Counted from the first letter of the stretch, positions 44,247 to 54,154 are shown. The stretch: 64,000 bases of DNA from Pedobacter duraquae (GCF_004362245.1 NZ_SNWM01000003.1:1-64000), one strand, 5' to 3'. Program-made: numbers and translations. The notes: generated by a model from the sequence alone, not told the origin.

Positions 44247-45020
44247 ATGTACAGATACCTCATCTTATTACTACCAGTGATCTTCTTCCTGTATCAGTGT
44301 AAAGGAGAAAGAAATAATCCTGTAGAGGCGAAAGCTATTGGCCTTGGGCTGATCACTGTAAATACGCAATATCCACTTCCACTTTTTCGCAAGGCCAACG
44401 ACAGTGCGCCATTTGATACGCTAAAATTTGAACAGCGGAAATCAGGGGCTACTAAATTTGTGACCAAGGGAAAGTTGAACCCTTACCAGATGAGTGAGGG
44501 CGATAGTGATGAAGCTGGGCGAAAGAATATCCAGATGGGGCTGATCCGCTTTGCTCCTGTGCTTAAATTTAGGGTGCTGGATACCACGGCCTCGTCGTAC
44601 ACTATTGTGAGTAATGAACAAACCTGGGATACTTTGGTCATCAAGAGGGATCCTGCTGCGGCCTACTATGTTGCAGAGCATCAACTTGCTGATAACAACT
44701 GCATCAATTGTCCGGGTTCCAAATACAATCCTAAATGGTCTGTTTACGAAACATGGGATCGCTATCTGAAGCGTGTTGAATTTATCACGAAAGACAAGCT
44801 GGTTATTTATGATAAACCAAATGGCAAAGCGATCTTCGAGAATAAGGAAAATACCTTTTTGCCATTTGGTGTGGAGGCCGTACAGGGTGAATGGATCAAA
44901 TTAAAAAAGGGTTTTGGCAGGGAGTCTAATTTTGAGGATGCAAAGAATTACTCCGGATGGACAAAATGGCGCGAAGGCGCGCACATCCTGATCGGTATTA
45001 CAGAGCAAACCTACGAGTAA
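44247..45020 (+). CDS. exported hypothetical protein, SH3-like C-terminus
   Basis: 257 residues. Hydrophobic N-terminus MYRYLILLLPVIFFLYQCKG (lipoprotein-like; the box LYQC is not canonical). Middle part has paired Cys (NNCINCPGSKYNP). The end, KLVIYDKPNGKAIFEN, FGVEAVQGEWIKLKKGFG, GWTKW, looks like a bacterial SH3-like domain. It lies 48 bases after the response-regulator gene. No known family. Confidence 0.6.
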   Translation: MYRYLILLLPVIFFLYQCKGERNNPVEAKAIGLGLITVNTQYPLPLFRKANDSAPFDTLKFEQRKSGATKFVTKGKLNPYQMSEGDSDEAGRKNIQMGLIRFAPVLKFRVLDTTASSYTIVSNEQTWDTLVIKRDPAAAYYVAEHQLADNNCINCPGSKYNPKWSVYETWDRYLKRVEFITKDKLVIYDKPNGKAIFENKENTFLPFGVEAVQGEWIKLKKGFGRESNFEDAKNYSGWTKWREGAHILIGITEQTYE

Positions 45021-45040
45021 AATCCTGTTACAACCACTTC

Positions 45041-46063
45041 TTAACGCCAGCCCAATCCAGGTGCCACATGTTGTAACATAGCAGACAATATGTGTACATT
45101 ATAATCGACGCCCAAAGTATTTGGGATCGTTAACAGTAGTGTGTCTGCTTCCTGGATAGCCTCATCTTCTGCTAATTCCTTAATCAGTTGATCTGGTTCT
45201 GCAGCATAGCTTTTTCCAAAAATGGCACGTTTATCAGCTTCGATGTAACCGATCTTATCAGCGCCATTCCCTTGCTGTCCGAAATAATATCTGTCCTGTT
45301 CATTAACGATGGGGAAGATAGAACGGCTAACTGAAACTCTTGGTTCACGCGTATGTCCTGCTTTTTTCCAGGCTTCTTTATATAATCTGATTTGTTCTGC
45401 CTGCTGGACGTGGAACGGCTTTCCATTCTCGTCATATTTCAAGGTAGAGCTTTGGAGGAACATCCCATTTTCGGCCGCCCAAACGGCTGTTGCGTTTGAT
45501 GCAGCGCCCCACCAGATGCGTTCACGTAATCCTTCAGAATAGGGCTCTAAGCGTAATAATCCCGGTGGATTGGGAAACATGGGGTTAGGGTTAGGCTCGG
45601 CAAATCCCTTACCACTGAGTTTATCCAGAAATTCCAGGACCTTTTTTCGTCCCATATCTGCATCGGTTTCCCCCTCAGCGGGAGCATAACCAAAGTGACG
45701 CCATCCCTCAATTACCTGCTCGGGCGATCCTCTGCTTAGACCGAGTTGCAAGCGCCCACCAGAGATAAGGTCTGCCGCACCGGCATCTTCTGCCATGTAT
45801 AAAGGGTTTTCATAACGCATATCAATCACCCCGGTGCCAATCTCTATTTTGCTGGTTTTAGCACCGATTGCCGAAAGTAACGGAAAGGGTGAGGCCAGCT
45901 GAGCTGCAAAATGGTGTACCCTGAAATAAGCACCATCCAGACCAATTTCCTCAGCAGCAACAGCCAGGTCGATCGACTGCAGTAATGTGTCGGCCGCTGT
46001 ACGTGTTTGATAGGAAGGATGATTAGACCAGTGTCCAAATGATAAAAATCCTATTTTCTTCAT
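45041..46063 (-). CDS. luciferase-like flavin-dependent monooxygenase
   Basis: 340 residues of the LLM family: LSFGHWSNHPSYQTRTAADTLLQSIDLAVAAEEIGLDGAYFRVHHFA at the start (TIM-barrel beta1-alpha1) and IEIGTGVIDMRYENPLYMAEDAGAADLISGGRLQLGLSRGSPEQ, the typical strand-helix around the flavin site. It likely uses reduced FMN to oxidise an organic substrate, perhaps a sulfur or aldehyde compound. Stands alone, convergent with the exported protein. Confidence 0.88.
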   Translation of the reverse strand: MKKIGFLSFGHWSNHPSYQTRTAADTLLQSIDLAVAAEEIGLDGAYFRVHHFAAQLASPFPLLSAIGAKTSKIEIGTGVIDMRYENPLYMAEDAGAADLISGGRLQLGLSRGSPEQVIEGWRHFGYAPAEGETDADMGRKKVLEFLDKLSGKGFAEPNPNPMFPNPPGLLRLEPYSEGLRERIWWGAASNATAVWAAENGMFLQSSTLKYDENGKPFHVQQAEQIRLYKEAWKKAGHTREPRVSVSRSIFPIVNEQDRYYFGQQGNGADKIGYIEADKRAIFGKSYAAEPDQLIKELAEDEAIQEADTLLLTIPNTLGVDYNVHILSAMLQHVAPGLGWR

Positions 46064-46206
46064 AAAATTTTTTATTTGCGAAATAATGATGAAAACTATA
46101 ATGACCTTAACAAACCTATATGATTTTGGTTCCTGCTCTTCTTCATTATTAAACTCAAATGTAAATAATCAAAATCAGGCCGCGCAACACATCCTATTAA
46201 ATGACG

Positions 46207-46527
46207 TTATTCAGATCTTCCGTAAGTATGGAGCATGCTAATTACTGCTGCAACACCAGTACCGAACAGCGTTACAATCAATATAACCTCGATTGCGAGG
46301 GTAGATAGCGTGAGTTGAAATAAAATCAAAAAACAAGTAGCAACTACAAAAGTCAGGATGAACTTTCCGAGCCGTTCCTCTTTTTTATAGCGTAATGCAT
46401 AACGTATTCTGTATTGAGTAACAATCATGTTTTTAAGCCGCAGCGAAAATTGTTCTGACGGCTGGGTAATTCCGTATTTGCTAATCAGCGTTTTGAGTTT
46501 ATCATTTTTAGCCTGCTTGTTTTTCAT
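46207..46527 (-). CDS. small membrane protein paired with ECF sigma factor
   Basis: 106 residues: a soluble N-terminal half rich in Lys (KNKQAKNDKLKTLISKYGITQPSEQFSLRLKNMIV) followed by two helices (about 50-98). Overlaps the end of the sigma gene by 4 bases (ATGA type), so the two are coupled. Likely an anti-sigma-like partner; there is no FecR or zinc motif. Confidence 0.6.
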   Translation of the reverse strand: MKNKQAKNDKLKTLISKYGITQPSEQFSLRLKNMIVTQYRIRYALRYKKEERLGKFILTFVVATCFLILFQLTLSTLAIEVILIVTLFGTGVAAVISMLHTYGRSE

Positions 46528-47108
46528 AGCTCTTTAAATTCCTTAATCAATAATCTTTTCAATAATACTTCCAGTTGGTGTCTTCCACGCAGTAAGCGCA
46601 TTTTGATTGCCGAACGTCCCAAGCCAGTGATCTCGCTGATTTCTGTAATGCTTTTTTCGGCAATATAGTGTAGTGTAATAACTACCCGGTCATCTTCTTT
46701 TAACTGGTCAATAGCCCTTCCTATATATTTTTGCCGATCGGCATTGACCAGGCCCAGCCACGGATCATTTTTCTCATTAGTATCAGTAATGTATTGAGTC
46801 GATTCATCTAAAACGCTGGTAAGCAATACTACCCTTTGAATTTTGCTAAGGGCAGTATGATAAACAATCCGGTAGAGCCACGTCGAGAATTTGGAAGCAC
46901 CCCTAAAATCACTCAGGTATTTAAATGCTTTTAAGAAGCTATCCTGAACAACTTCCTCAGCATCTTCACTGTTTTTTACAATCCTAATCGCTATGGTATA
47001 GGCCATGGACTGATACGTCTGTACAAGGTACTCAAGTCCAATCCGTTCTCCGCGGATTGCCCGCTTCAGATAATCGTCCTCAGTGTACCCAGCTTTTTTA
47101 AATACCAT
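46524..47108 (-). CDS. ECF-type RNA polymerase sigma factor
   Basis: 194 residues. Region 2 (about 25-95; NSEDAEEVVQDSFLKAFKYLSDFRGASKFSTWLYRIVYHTAL) and region 4 (about 130-185; EDDRVVITLHYIAEKSITEISEITGLGRSAIKMRLLRGRHQLE). The second ECF gene of the window, with the same sigma/small-membrane-protein layout as the pair at 12461-13571 but unrelated in the partner. Confidence 0.92.
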   Translation of the reverse strand: MVFKKAGYTEDDYLKRAIRGERIGLEYLVQTYQSMAYTIAIRIVKNSEDAEEVVQDSFLKAFKYLSDFRGASKFSTWLYRIVYHTALSKIQRVVLLTSVLDESTQYITDTNEKNDPWLGLVNADRQKYIGRAIDQLKEDDRVVITLHYIAEKSITEISEITGLGRSAIKMRLLRGRHQLEVLLKRLLIKEFKEL

Positions 47109-47223
47109 TGTTTGTTAGACGCTGGCGTTCCTGGGCTGGTCACAGGAAACCTGAATTTTATTTTCGAATTATGTGACCACCTTTTCTTTTATAGGGTCTT
47201 ATAGCTAACAAATAAATAATATT

Positions 47224-47571
47224 ATGGAGATGACTTCCGCTGCAGTCCTCATCGCTGTTTCACTTGTCCTGTTCGGTGTGGTCTATTACTTTTTTACTAC
47301 GCGTCATAAAGAACGTATGGCAATTATTGAGAATGGACTTGCTCCGGATCATTTTAAGCATCAGCGCCACTGGCATAAATTGCTGTTGTTACTGGGCGTG
47401 ATCTGCATGGGGACATCGATAGGTATATTATCAGGATCTCTGATAACAACTTACCTTGCCTTGCCATCGATATTGATCATGTCTGCCTGTGTTTTTTGCT
47501 TTATAGGCATTAGCTTAATTGTATGTTACTGGCTGTTGAATATTTTCGAGCGTCGTAACAACACCAACTAA
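47224..47571 (+). CDS. DUF6249-like small membrane protein
   Basis: 115 residues with three helices (about 6-25, 55-78, 85-108) and the motif TTRHKERMAIIENGLAPDHF, typical of DUF6249 proteins, which usually lie beside ECF sigma factors. Divergent from the sigma gene, with a 115-base region between. Function unknown but likely part of the same regulon. Confidence 0.72.
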   Translation: MEMTSAAVLIAVSLVLFGVVYYFFTTRHKERMAIIENGLAPDHFKHQRHWHKLLLLLGVICMGTSIGILSGSLITTYLALPSILIMSACVFCFIGISLIVCYWLLNIFERRNNTN

Positions 47572-47612
47572 TCTACCTAATCAACTATTATTTTTTACTA
47601 ACATTCAGAATA

Positions 47613-49250
47613 ATGAAAATTTGCTTCAGGCTATTCCTATGCCATTTTTTAATCTTTATGAGCAGTGCTTCAATGCAGGCTCAGACACTTCAAAGTACGC
47701 TTGACTCTATGTTTTTGAGCGTGTTTAGCGCCCGTGCTCCAGGAGGGGTAGTACTCGTTTCAAGGGCCGGGCAGCCGTTGTACTATAAGGCATTCGGTCT
47801 GGCAAATCTTGAATCGGGGGCTCCTATGACTACAGATCATGTCTTTCGGCTTGGCTCAATCACCAAGCAATTCACTGCAGTAAGTATACTTCAGCTTGTT
47901 GAAAAAGGTAAACTATCCCTAAGTGATAGCCTTTCCAAATTTATCCCAGATTATCCCAATGGCGGCAGGATCACCATCGAATATTTGTTGGGCCATACTG
48001 CAGGAGTGAAAAACTATACCGCACTACCCGCGTTTACAGAGCAGTTGAAGCGGCAGGATCTTAGTCCGAAGCAACTGATTGCATTATTCAAAGACCAACC
48101 GCTGGATTTTGAGCCTGGGAGCAATCAGCTTTACAGTAATTCCGGTTATATTTTATTGGGCTATATCATTGAACGGGTTAGTGGTAGAACCTATGAGCAA
48201 TTTGTTCAAGAAAACATCTTTAAACCACTGCATATGGATCATACAAGTTATGATGATACCAGGCAAATCATCTCTAACCGGTTAGCGGGATATCGGGGTG
48301 GTAATGGCAACTACGTAAATGCGCCCTACCTGAGTATGACCTTGCCTTATGCTGCGGGATCTTTGTTATCTACTGCCGGAGATTTGTTAAAGTGGTACAC
48401 CGCGCTGTCTGCAGGCCACATAATTAGTAACGAAAGTCTGGAAAAGGCTTTCACTAGTTTCGTGCTTCCAAATGGAGAGGAGACTGGTTATGGGTATGGC
48501 TGGGAAATTGGTAATATCCAGGGTAGTAAGTCGGTTAAGCATACCGGCGTAGTTAACGGTTTTTTTACCGATGTGGTCTACATGCCAGCAGAAAAAATCC
48601 TTGTCGCTGTATTGTCTAACAACGAATATAATAGCAATTTGGATATCTCAGCCAGCAAAGCAGCAGCTGCGGCATTAGGCAGGCCTTACCGGTTTGATAA
48701 AATTGCGCTGTCGGATAAAGAACGTCATAGCTACCAGTCAGGATACTTGAATGCTGATGAAGGTGAACGCTTCATTGCCGACCAGGATGGTGAATTGTAT
48801 CATTATACACGCGGTGGTAATAAAGTGCTATTGATACCTTATCAAAAAGATGCTTTTAATATGGAGCGTACGTTAAACACTATTTTATTTAGTCGTGATA
48901 GCAAGGGCAACATCGAGGGTTATCAGATCAAGGGTGTCGGCAATACGCGTATCTGGAAAAAGAGCAAAGTGCCGTTTGCGGTTCCTCAAAAGATTAAATT
49001 GCCGCAGAAAGTTCTCGAAGCCTATATTGGTAAATATGCTTTTGGGAAAATGGTCTTCGAAGTGTTTCTACAGGATGGGCAACTTTATGGACGTATGGGG
49101 CAAGACCAGAAAGTGCTTTTCCCCTTCGGCAAGAATAAGTTTTATGCCAAAGACCTGGATGCGGTGCTGATTTTTAATTCAGACAAAAAGGGAATCGTTA
49201 TCTCGGTAACAAAAGTTCAAAACAGTGAAATGGTAGGATTCAGAATGTGA
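47613..49250 (+). CDS. beta-lactamase-fold serine hydrolase, exported
   Basis: 545 residues. Signal peptide (MKICFRLFLCHFLIFMSSA), then a class C beta-lactamase/esterase core with all three motifs: SITK (Ser82, Lys85), YSN (174-176) and HTG (310-312). A C-terminal beta domain (about 400-545) follows, as in related D-Ala-D-Ala carboxypeptidase-like or esterase proteins. It acts in the periplasm on a peptide or ester. Behind the DUF6249 gene by 41 bases. No evidence for drug resistance. Confidence 0.85.
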   Translation: MKICFRLFLCHFLIFMSSASMQAQTLQSTLDSMFLSVFSARAPGGVVLVSRAGQPLYYKAFGLANLESGAPMTTDHVFRLGSITKQFTAVSILQLVEKGKLSLSDSLSKFIPDYPNGGRITIEYLLGHTAGVKNYTALPAFTEQLKRQDLSPKQLIALFKDQPLDFEPGSNQLYSNSGYILLGYIIERVSGRTYEQFVQENIFKPLHMDHTSYDDTRQIISNRLAGYRGGNGNYVNAPYLSMTLPYAAGSLLSTAGDLLKWYTALSAGHIISNESLEKAFTSFVLPNGEETGYGYGWEIGNIQGSKSVKHTGVVNGFFTDVVYMPAEKILVAVLSNNEYNSNLDISASKAAAAALGRPYRFDKIALSDKERHSYQSGYLNADEGERFIADQDGELYHYTRGGNKVLLIPYQKDAFNMERTLNTILFSRDSKGNIEGYQIKGVGNTRIWKKSKVPFAVPQKIKLPQKVLEAYIGKYAFGKMVFEVFLQDGQLYGRMGQDQKVLFPFGKNKFYAKDLDAVLIFNSDKKGIVISVTKVQNSEMVGFRM

Positions 49251-49273
49251 TCTTAGACAAGCGAGAGCGGTAT

Positions 49274-49987
49274 TTACTGATTAATAGCACTGTAGAAGGC
49301 GGTACGATAATTATCGCCTAATGCAATCACTTTATCTGCAATTGCAATACGATTTCGTTCTATGTTATCAATTTTATCGATCGCTACAATGAAGGATTTG
49401 TGGACGCGAACAAAATACGGATGGGGGAGCTGCTCTTCCATCTTTTTCATAGTCTGCAAGCTGGTAATCTTCTCGTTCACCGTGTAGATGTTTACGTAAT
49501 TTTGCATCCCCTCCACATACAATATTGCTGAAAGTGCTACCCGTATTAACTTGTATTCCGTTTTGACAAAAATATGGTCAAGTGTCTTTTCGTTTTTACT
49601 ATCAATGGTTTCGTTAGTCAGGTTCGACAAGCCTTTAATGATTACTTTAACTTTCTCTACCGCTTTATAAAAACGATCGAAAGAAACAGGTTTAAGCAGA
49701 TAATCGACAGCATCATTTTCGAAACCTTCCAGTGCATATTCACTATAGGCTGTTGTCAGGATAATCTGACATTTTCCTTTTACGATTTTCATGAATTCAA
49801 GTCCTGTTAATTCAGGCATCTGGATATCCAGAAAGATGAGGTCTACTTCGCCTTCGGCAACTTTATTCAAAGCATCAAGCGGGTTGGTTGTGCTGTACGT
49901 CAGTTCTAAAAGAGGTACTTTGGCAATATAACGTGTTAGCAAATCGATAGCCAGTGGCTTATCGTCTACAACAATGCATCTGATCAT
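49274..49987 (-). CDS. LytTR-family response regulator
   Basis: 237 residues: receiver domain (Asp54 in LIFLDIQMPELTG; acidic pair 8-9; Lys in LLKPVSF) and LytTR DNA-binding domain (about 140-235; ILYVEGMQNYVNIYTVNE, YFVRVHKSFIVAIDKI). It overlaps the LytS-type kinase by 4 bases. Second LytS/LytTR pair of the window. Confidence 0.93.
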   Translation of the reverse strand: MIRCIVVDDKPLAIDLLTRYIAKVPLLELTYSTTNPLDALNKVAEGEVDLIFLDIQMPELTGLEFMKIVKGKCQIILTTAYSEYALEGFENDAVDYLLKPVSFDRFYKAVEKVKVIIKGLSNLTNETIDSKNEKTLDHIFVKTEYKLIRVALSAILYVEGMQNYVNIYTVNEKITSLQTMKKMEEQLPHPYFVRVHKSFIVAIDKIDNIERNRIAIADKVIALGDNYRTAFYSAINQ

Positions 49988-51024
49988 GATAAATCAATTT
50001 TTAAGTCGACAGTAAAATGCGCAGCATCCTGCGCTACTACAAGTTTATGTTTATTTGGGTAAATCAGGGCTAACCGTCTTTTCACATTCGCTAAACCGAT
50101 CCCTCCTGTCTTATCTTTTTTAAGCGCATTAATGGTGTTGGTAATGTTGAAATGAAAGGTGTTGCCGTTTAGTTGGATATGGATGTGGATGGGAGAATCC
50201 GGACTTGTAAAAACACCGTGTTTAAAGGCGTTTTCAATGAAATTTATCAGGATTAAGGGTGCAATATTAAGTTTGCCAGGCTCACCATCAATTTCAAAAT
50301 CTATGTAGGCATGGCCCTTTTGTCCGATTTTTTGCAGTTCGATTACATTTTCCAGGTATACGAGTTCCCTGACTAAGGGTACAAAGGAATCGTTGCTTTC
50401 GCGCAACATGTAACGCAATAATTCTGAAAGTTTAAGGAGCGCTTCAGGGGCTTCTTCCGACTGTTGTTCTGTCAGCGAATAAATATCATTAATGGTATTA
50501 AAAAGAAAATGTGGGTTGATCTGCGACTTAAGAAATGCCAGCTCTGTTTGCAGCTGCTCTTTTTCGGCTATTTCTTTCTGCATGCGCATAGTTCGCCAGT
50601 CCATTAGATAACTTAAGGAAATCCCTAAAAAGATATGAAGGAAATTGGCGCTCAGGGTAATCATCAGGGCCGACGAAAAGGTAAGGTCCAGTTCGTAGGT
50701 TTTCCAGCCGATAGCTGGGTAAAAGTATTGTTCCAGATAATAGTACAATGGAGTAAATAGGAGTAAACCCATACTCAGCGCGATGAGGTATTGCAGCACG
50801 TTCTTTTTCTTTAAGAAACGTGGAATCAAATAGAGATAATTGAGGTAGAAAAAAGCTGCAGAACAGGCTACCTGTAAAACCTTTACTGGTAGCACGATCG
50901 TAAAAAACAGCTTCCAGTCGATTTGTGTGCCCAGAACACCGGTTCCTAAACCTACCAGCAACACCTGCACAATAACAAGCAGCCAATAGCCGAGATGCAG
51001 GTAAATTATCTTCTGTTTATTCAT
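49984..51024 (-). CDS. LytS/YpdA-type sensor histidine kinase
   Basis: 346 residues. Four membrane helices (about 10-135), a coiled linker, H-box LKSQINPHFLFNTINDIYS and HATPase features APLILINFIENAFKHGV and GGIGLANVKRRLALIYP. Phosphorylates the LytTR regulator encoded just downstream. Upstream is the divergent S41 peptidase at 51185, which could be a target of this system. Confidence 0.9.
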   Translation of the reverse strand: MNKQKIIYLHLGYWLLVIVQVLLVGLGTGVLGTQIDWKLFFTIVLPVKVLQVACSAAFFYLNYLYLIPRFLKKKNVLQYLIALSMGLLLFTPLYYYLEQYFYPAIGWKTYELDLTFSSALMITLSANFLHIFLGISLSYLMDWRTMRMQKEIAEKEQLQTELAFLKSQINPHFLFNTINDIYSLTEQQSEEAPEALLKLSELLRYMLRESNDSFVPLVRELVYLENVIELQKIGQKGHAYIDFEIDGEPGKLNIAPLILINFIENAFKHGVFTSPDSPIHIHIQLNGNTFHFNITNTINALKKDKTGGIGLANVKRRLALIYPNKHKLVVAQDAAHFTVDLKIDLS

Positions 51025-51184
51025 GGCCTAAAATTACTTCAAAATATATACTGCGCATACTCCTCTTGTCAAGGTTATCGTGGCGTTCGTCAATTACTTT
51101 CTTCATTGATTGCGTTTTGACGAACATTTGGGTATTCAAAACAAAAGACAACATAGCTAACCAAACTAAAAATAACACATAGGC

Positions 51185-52942
51185 ATGAAAAGATATCACT
51201 ACTACAACGTCATCTTCTTACTATTCATCAGCTCATTTAATGCTGCTTATGCCTCTGGCGATTTGCCTGGAACAAACGAGCGGATTAAGGCATTTATTCA
51301 GGTTTGGGGCATGGTAAAATATAGGTCGTTAAATGCTGCAGCAGGTGGCTTTCATGCGGACAGTATTTTTCTTGCATCAATAGAAAAAGTGAAGTCGGCA
51401 GATGAAAAGCAATGGACGACGTTAATTACGGCAGTCCTGACAGACAATCCAGGGTCGCCCAGCTTAAAGCCCCTCGCAGTTGATAGCAAAAAGGTGCTTA
51501 CTAAAAACATCGATTATGCCTGGATTAAGGATAATATATTTTCTACTGGGATACAGCAGCAATTGTTAGCCCTGACAAAAACATTCAACCCCGGTAAACA
51601 ACACTGGTTTATTTCTGAGCCTGCCAAGTCATCGGCAGCCCCACGTGAGCAAACTTATCCGGATTACACTTTTGATAACGAACCCATGAATTTATTGGCA
51701 CTGGCTAAAGCCTGGAATGCCGTTGCCTATCTGTTCCCCTACCGCTATGTGATGGATCAAAAGCTGGAGGTTACCCTGCAGCAATTGATCCCGGTATTTC
51801 GCGGTGTAAAATCCAGGACAGAATACGAAAAAAGTATCCTGATGCTGGAAACAGCCATAGATGATACGCATGCCGCGGGTTTTTTAGATCAGCTAAAAAC
51901 AACTACTACCATCTTCGATCTGAAATACTACCCGCCATTTACCTATAAAATTGACCATGATCAGATTGTGGTTAAAGAATTTCTGAACGATTCCCTTGCC
52001 CGTGCCAACGATCTTAAAGTAGGTGATATCATTAGTGCTATCAATGGGGTTCCCGTTCACGACTGGTTAAAACAGCGTGCTACTTTGCTGCCAGCCTCTA
52101 ACCAGGCTGTGAAATACAGACTTTTGGAAACCAGCAATGCTTTGGCCTTTTCCGGGGTAAACAGTGCTGAACTTAAGTTGCGCGTAAAACGGGCTAACCA
52201 GCAGTTGGATTTGTCGTTAATGCTTTTAGTACGCAAGGACAAAAATGTTGGCGCTATTGTGAACAAGTTCTTCACGCAAAAATATAATGAGACTCAATTA
52301 CTAAAACCGTATGAGGATTTGCCGGGCAACATTGCGTTGATTAGAGCAGGGTATTTTTTGGACAAATCTTTGCCTTCAGACAGTGGTTTAATAGCTTTTT
52401 CGCAGAACCTCAATCAAAAGAAAGCGATCATTTTTGATATGCGTAAATATCCCGCTTCTCCAGGTCTGTTCTATTATTACCTGCCTATGGCATTGGGTAA
52501 ACCAGCTTTTAAATTTGCACGGTACTATGCCGCCGATATCAGTAATCCTGGTGCCTTTGCGCTGAAAGATGGCGTTGAAGTTTATCTTTCTAAAGACATC
52601 AAAACGAAGATGCCCTTGTATCAAGGTAAGATTGTAATCCTGACTGACGAAAACACCCAAAGCATGGGCGAGTGGTTTACCATGATGCTCCGTCAGATTA
52701 ACAAGAATACTACCGTTTTCGGTACGCAGACTGCCGGTGCGGATGGAGACTTGAAATACCTGAACCTTCCCGGTGGTTATCAATTTCTATTTACCGGCAA
52801 CGGAATCTTTTATCAGGATGGCAAGGAAACGCAGCGTATAGGGATTATACCCGATGTATTGTACCAGCCTACCCTGCAAGATTTGATTTCTCAAAAGGAT
52901 ATGCAGTTGGAAAAATCAATTGAATATCTTACGCACCATTAG
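51185..52942 (+). CDS. S41-family peptidase, exported
   Basis: 585 residues. Signal peptide (ends near NAAYASG). A PDZ-like segment (about 255-300; VGDIISAINGVPVHDWLKQRA) comes before the S41 core, in which IFDMRKYPASPG and ILTDENTQSMGEWFTMMLRQ (probable nucleophile Ser493) are visible. The long N-terminal part (about 30-240) resembles that of larger Bacteroidota S41 proteins. Paralogue of 5861-7435 by family only. Divergent from the LytS/LytTR pair. Confidence 0.85.
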   Translation: MKRYHYYNVIFLLFISSFNAAYASGDLPGTNERIKAFIQVWGMVKYRSLNAAAGGFHADSIFLASIEKVKSADEKQWTTLITAVLTDNPGSPSLKPLAVDSKKVLTKNIDYAWIKDNIFSTGIQQQLLALTKTFNPGKQHWFISEPAKSSAAPREQTYPDYTFDNEPMNLLALAKAWNAVAYLFPYRYVMDQKLEVTLQQLIPVFRGVKSRTEYEKSILMLETAIDDTHAAGFLDQLKTTTTIFDLKYYPPFTYKIDHDQIVVKEFLNDSLARANDLKVGDIISAINGVPVHDWLKQRATLLPASNQAVKYRLLETSNALAFSGVNSAELKLRVKRANQQLDLSLMLLVRKDKNVGAIVNKFFTQKYNETQLLKPYEDLPGNIALIRAGYFLDKSLPSDSGLIAFSQNLNQKKAIIFDMRKYPASPGLFYYYLPMALGKPAFKFARYYAADISNPGAFALKDGVEVYLSKDIKTKMPLYQGKIVILTDENTQSMGEWFTMMLRQINKNTTVFGTQTAGADGDLKYLNLPGGYQFLFTGNGIFYQDGKETQRIGIIPDVLYQPTLQDLISQKDMQLEKSIEYLTHH

Positions 52943-52992
52943 CACGTAATTATTCACACTAAAAATGATTGTGAACGGCTTCTCCGAACAGA

Positions 52993-53529
52993 TCAATCAG
53001 GCTCTATTTTTTTAAACGTATAGCGTTCAGCACCCTCCTCATTTTGTTCATAACCGTTAATAAAATATCTGCCAGATGCATTTTGTGTTATTTTGAATGA
53101 TATGCCTACTTTACCCTGGTCTAGATCCTGTAAGTGCATCCAACTACTATAAGACCCGTTTTCATTTTTGACACAGAGAAACTCCCATTGTCCTGACCTG
53201 ATTTTTGTAGGCTTGGTTTTGCTATCTTTCTGAAACTTAACTAGGGTATATTTTCCCTTAAATATTCGATTTTGAAGACTGACTATTGAATCTTGCGAAA
53301 TTGTTAATACTAATGAATCTGTCTGAGCGATTTTGAGATATTCTGTCTGATATGATTGAGGTTTAAATTCATAATTGCCTGTTACAGTAACGTAACTTAT
53401 GCTATCCGTAATCTCTGATCCATGATCATCAAAATAGTGTGAACTACAATTTGTCAACAACAAAGTAGTTATAATAAGCACGTAGAATCTTTTATTAGTG
53501 ATTAGGGCCATATAATAGTTTCTTGCCAT
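52993..53529 (-). CDS. putative lipoprotein, paralogue of the gene at 29296
   Basis: 178 residues. Lipobox LLLTNCSS after MALITNKRFYVLIITT; starts at ATG 53529 or 53511 both give a signal. Mature part beta-rich with RIFKGKYTLVKFQKD, SGQWEFL, and the shared C-terminal INGYEQNEEGAERYTFKKIE. A TACATTTG box (53556-53563, minus strand) is 27 bases upstream of ATG 53529. Function unknown. Confidence 0.6.
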   Translation of the reverse strand: MARNYYMALITNKRFYVLIITTLLLTNCSSHYFDDHGSEITDSISYVTVTGNYEFKPQSYQTEYLKIAQTDSLVLTISQDSIVSLQNRIFKGKYTLVKFQKDSKTKPTKIRSGQWEFLCVKNENGSYSSWMHLQDLDQGKVGISFKITQNASGRYFINGYEQNEEGAERYTFKKIEPD

Positions 53530-53739
53530 GGAAAAGTCTCTTTCATATTTCCTCCCAAATGTAATCTACCTCGATTCATGGTGGATATAAAATTCACTAC
53601 ACACTGTTTTGGGTCTTAATTTATAATCAATTTTTAATAAGTAGTTGAGATTTTCTAATAATCTAGTAATTAATGAGAAATTTGACTTTTCACTGAATAA
53701 GAATTGTGCTATTTGATATTGAAAAGTGTATTGCCCGAT

Positions 53740-53747
53740 TATCTTTG
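53740..53747 (+). promoter_or_regulatory. -7 promoter box of the export operon
   Basis: TATCTTTG fits TAnnTTTG exactly and is 9 bases from ATG 53757, giving a very short leader. A TTTG at 53712-53715 is a -33 candidate, with a rather long spacer of 24 bases. Confidence 0.5.
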
Positions 53748-53756
53748 CAGCTGATA

Positions 53757-54092
53757 ATGGGGATATTCAGGAATAAAATATTGAAATGTACAATAGGCTT
53801 GGCTTTATTGAGTATTTTGCTCATTAAGTTCTGTGCGTATTCCATTTCTGCATTTTCATCTCCTGCAGATTCATATTCTATTGAGAAGAGTTCGGAAGAA
53901 AATAAGAATAAAGAAGAAGAGTCTCTCGATAAATCTAAGAAACAGCTGCTACACCACGACTACCTTGGCGTAGCTTACGAACACCCTTCTGCTACCAAAC
54001 ATCTGCCGCTTTTTAAGCGTTTAGATCAGTTACGCATAGGTGCGTTTCCACCGAGGAATGTACCTACCCCGCCTCCGGATTTCCAGTCTTAG
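53757..54092 (+). CDS. small exported protein heading the export operon
   Basis: 111 residues from ATG 53757 (MGIFRNKILKCTIGLALLSI); a longer frame to 53706 is less likely because the -7 box is inside it. One N-terminal membrane or signal segment, then an acidic/basic low-complexity linker (SSEENKNKEEESLDKSKKQ) and a Pro-rich tail (PRNVPTPPPDFQS). No Cys, no family recognised. It is 62 bases before the ABC-membrane-domain gene in the same direction, so it could be an accessory or the exported cargo. Confidence 0.55.
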   Translation: MGIFRNKILKCTIGLALLSILLIKFCAYSISAFSSPADSYSIEKSSEENKNKEEESLDKSKKQLLHHDYLGVAYEHPSATKHLPLFKRLDQLRIGAFPPRNVPTPPPDFQS

Positions 54093-54154
54093 TACTATGC
54101 CTGGGCTATGCTATGCCCTAGAAGAAGTATCATTTACCTACAAATTTTAAATTA

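Noticed and set aside
47613..49250. Beta-lactamase resistance gene
   Set aside because: The SxxK/YxN/HTG set is shared by many esterases and carboxypeptidases and a large extra C-terminal domain is present.
52957..52980. Terminator after the second S41 gene
   Set aside because: Only a 6-bp stem with a long AT loop and no T-run.
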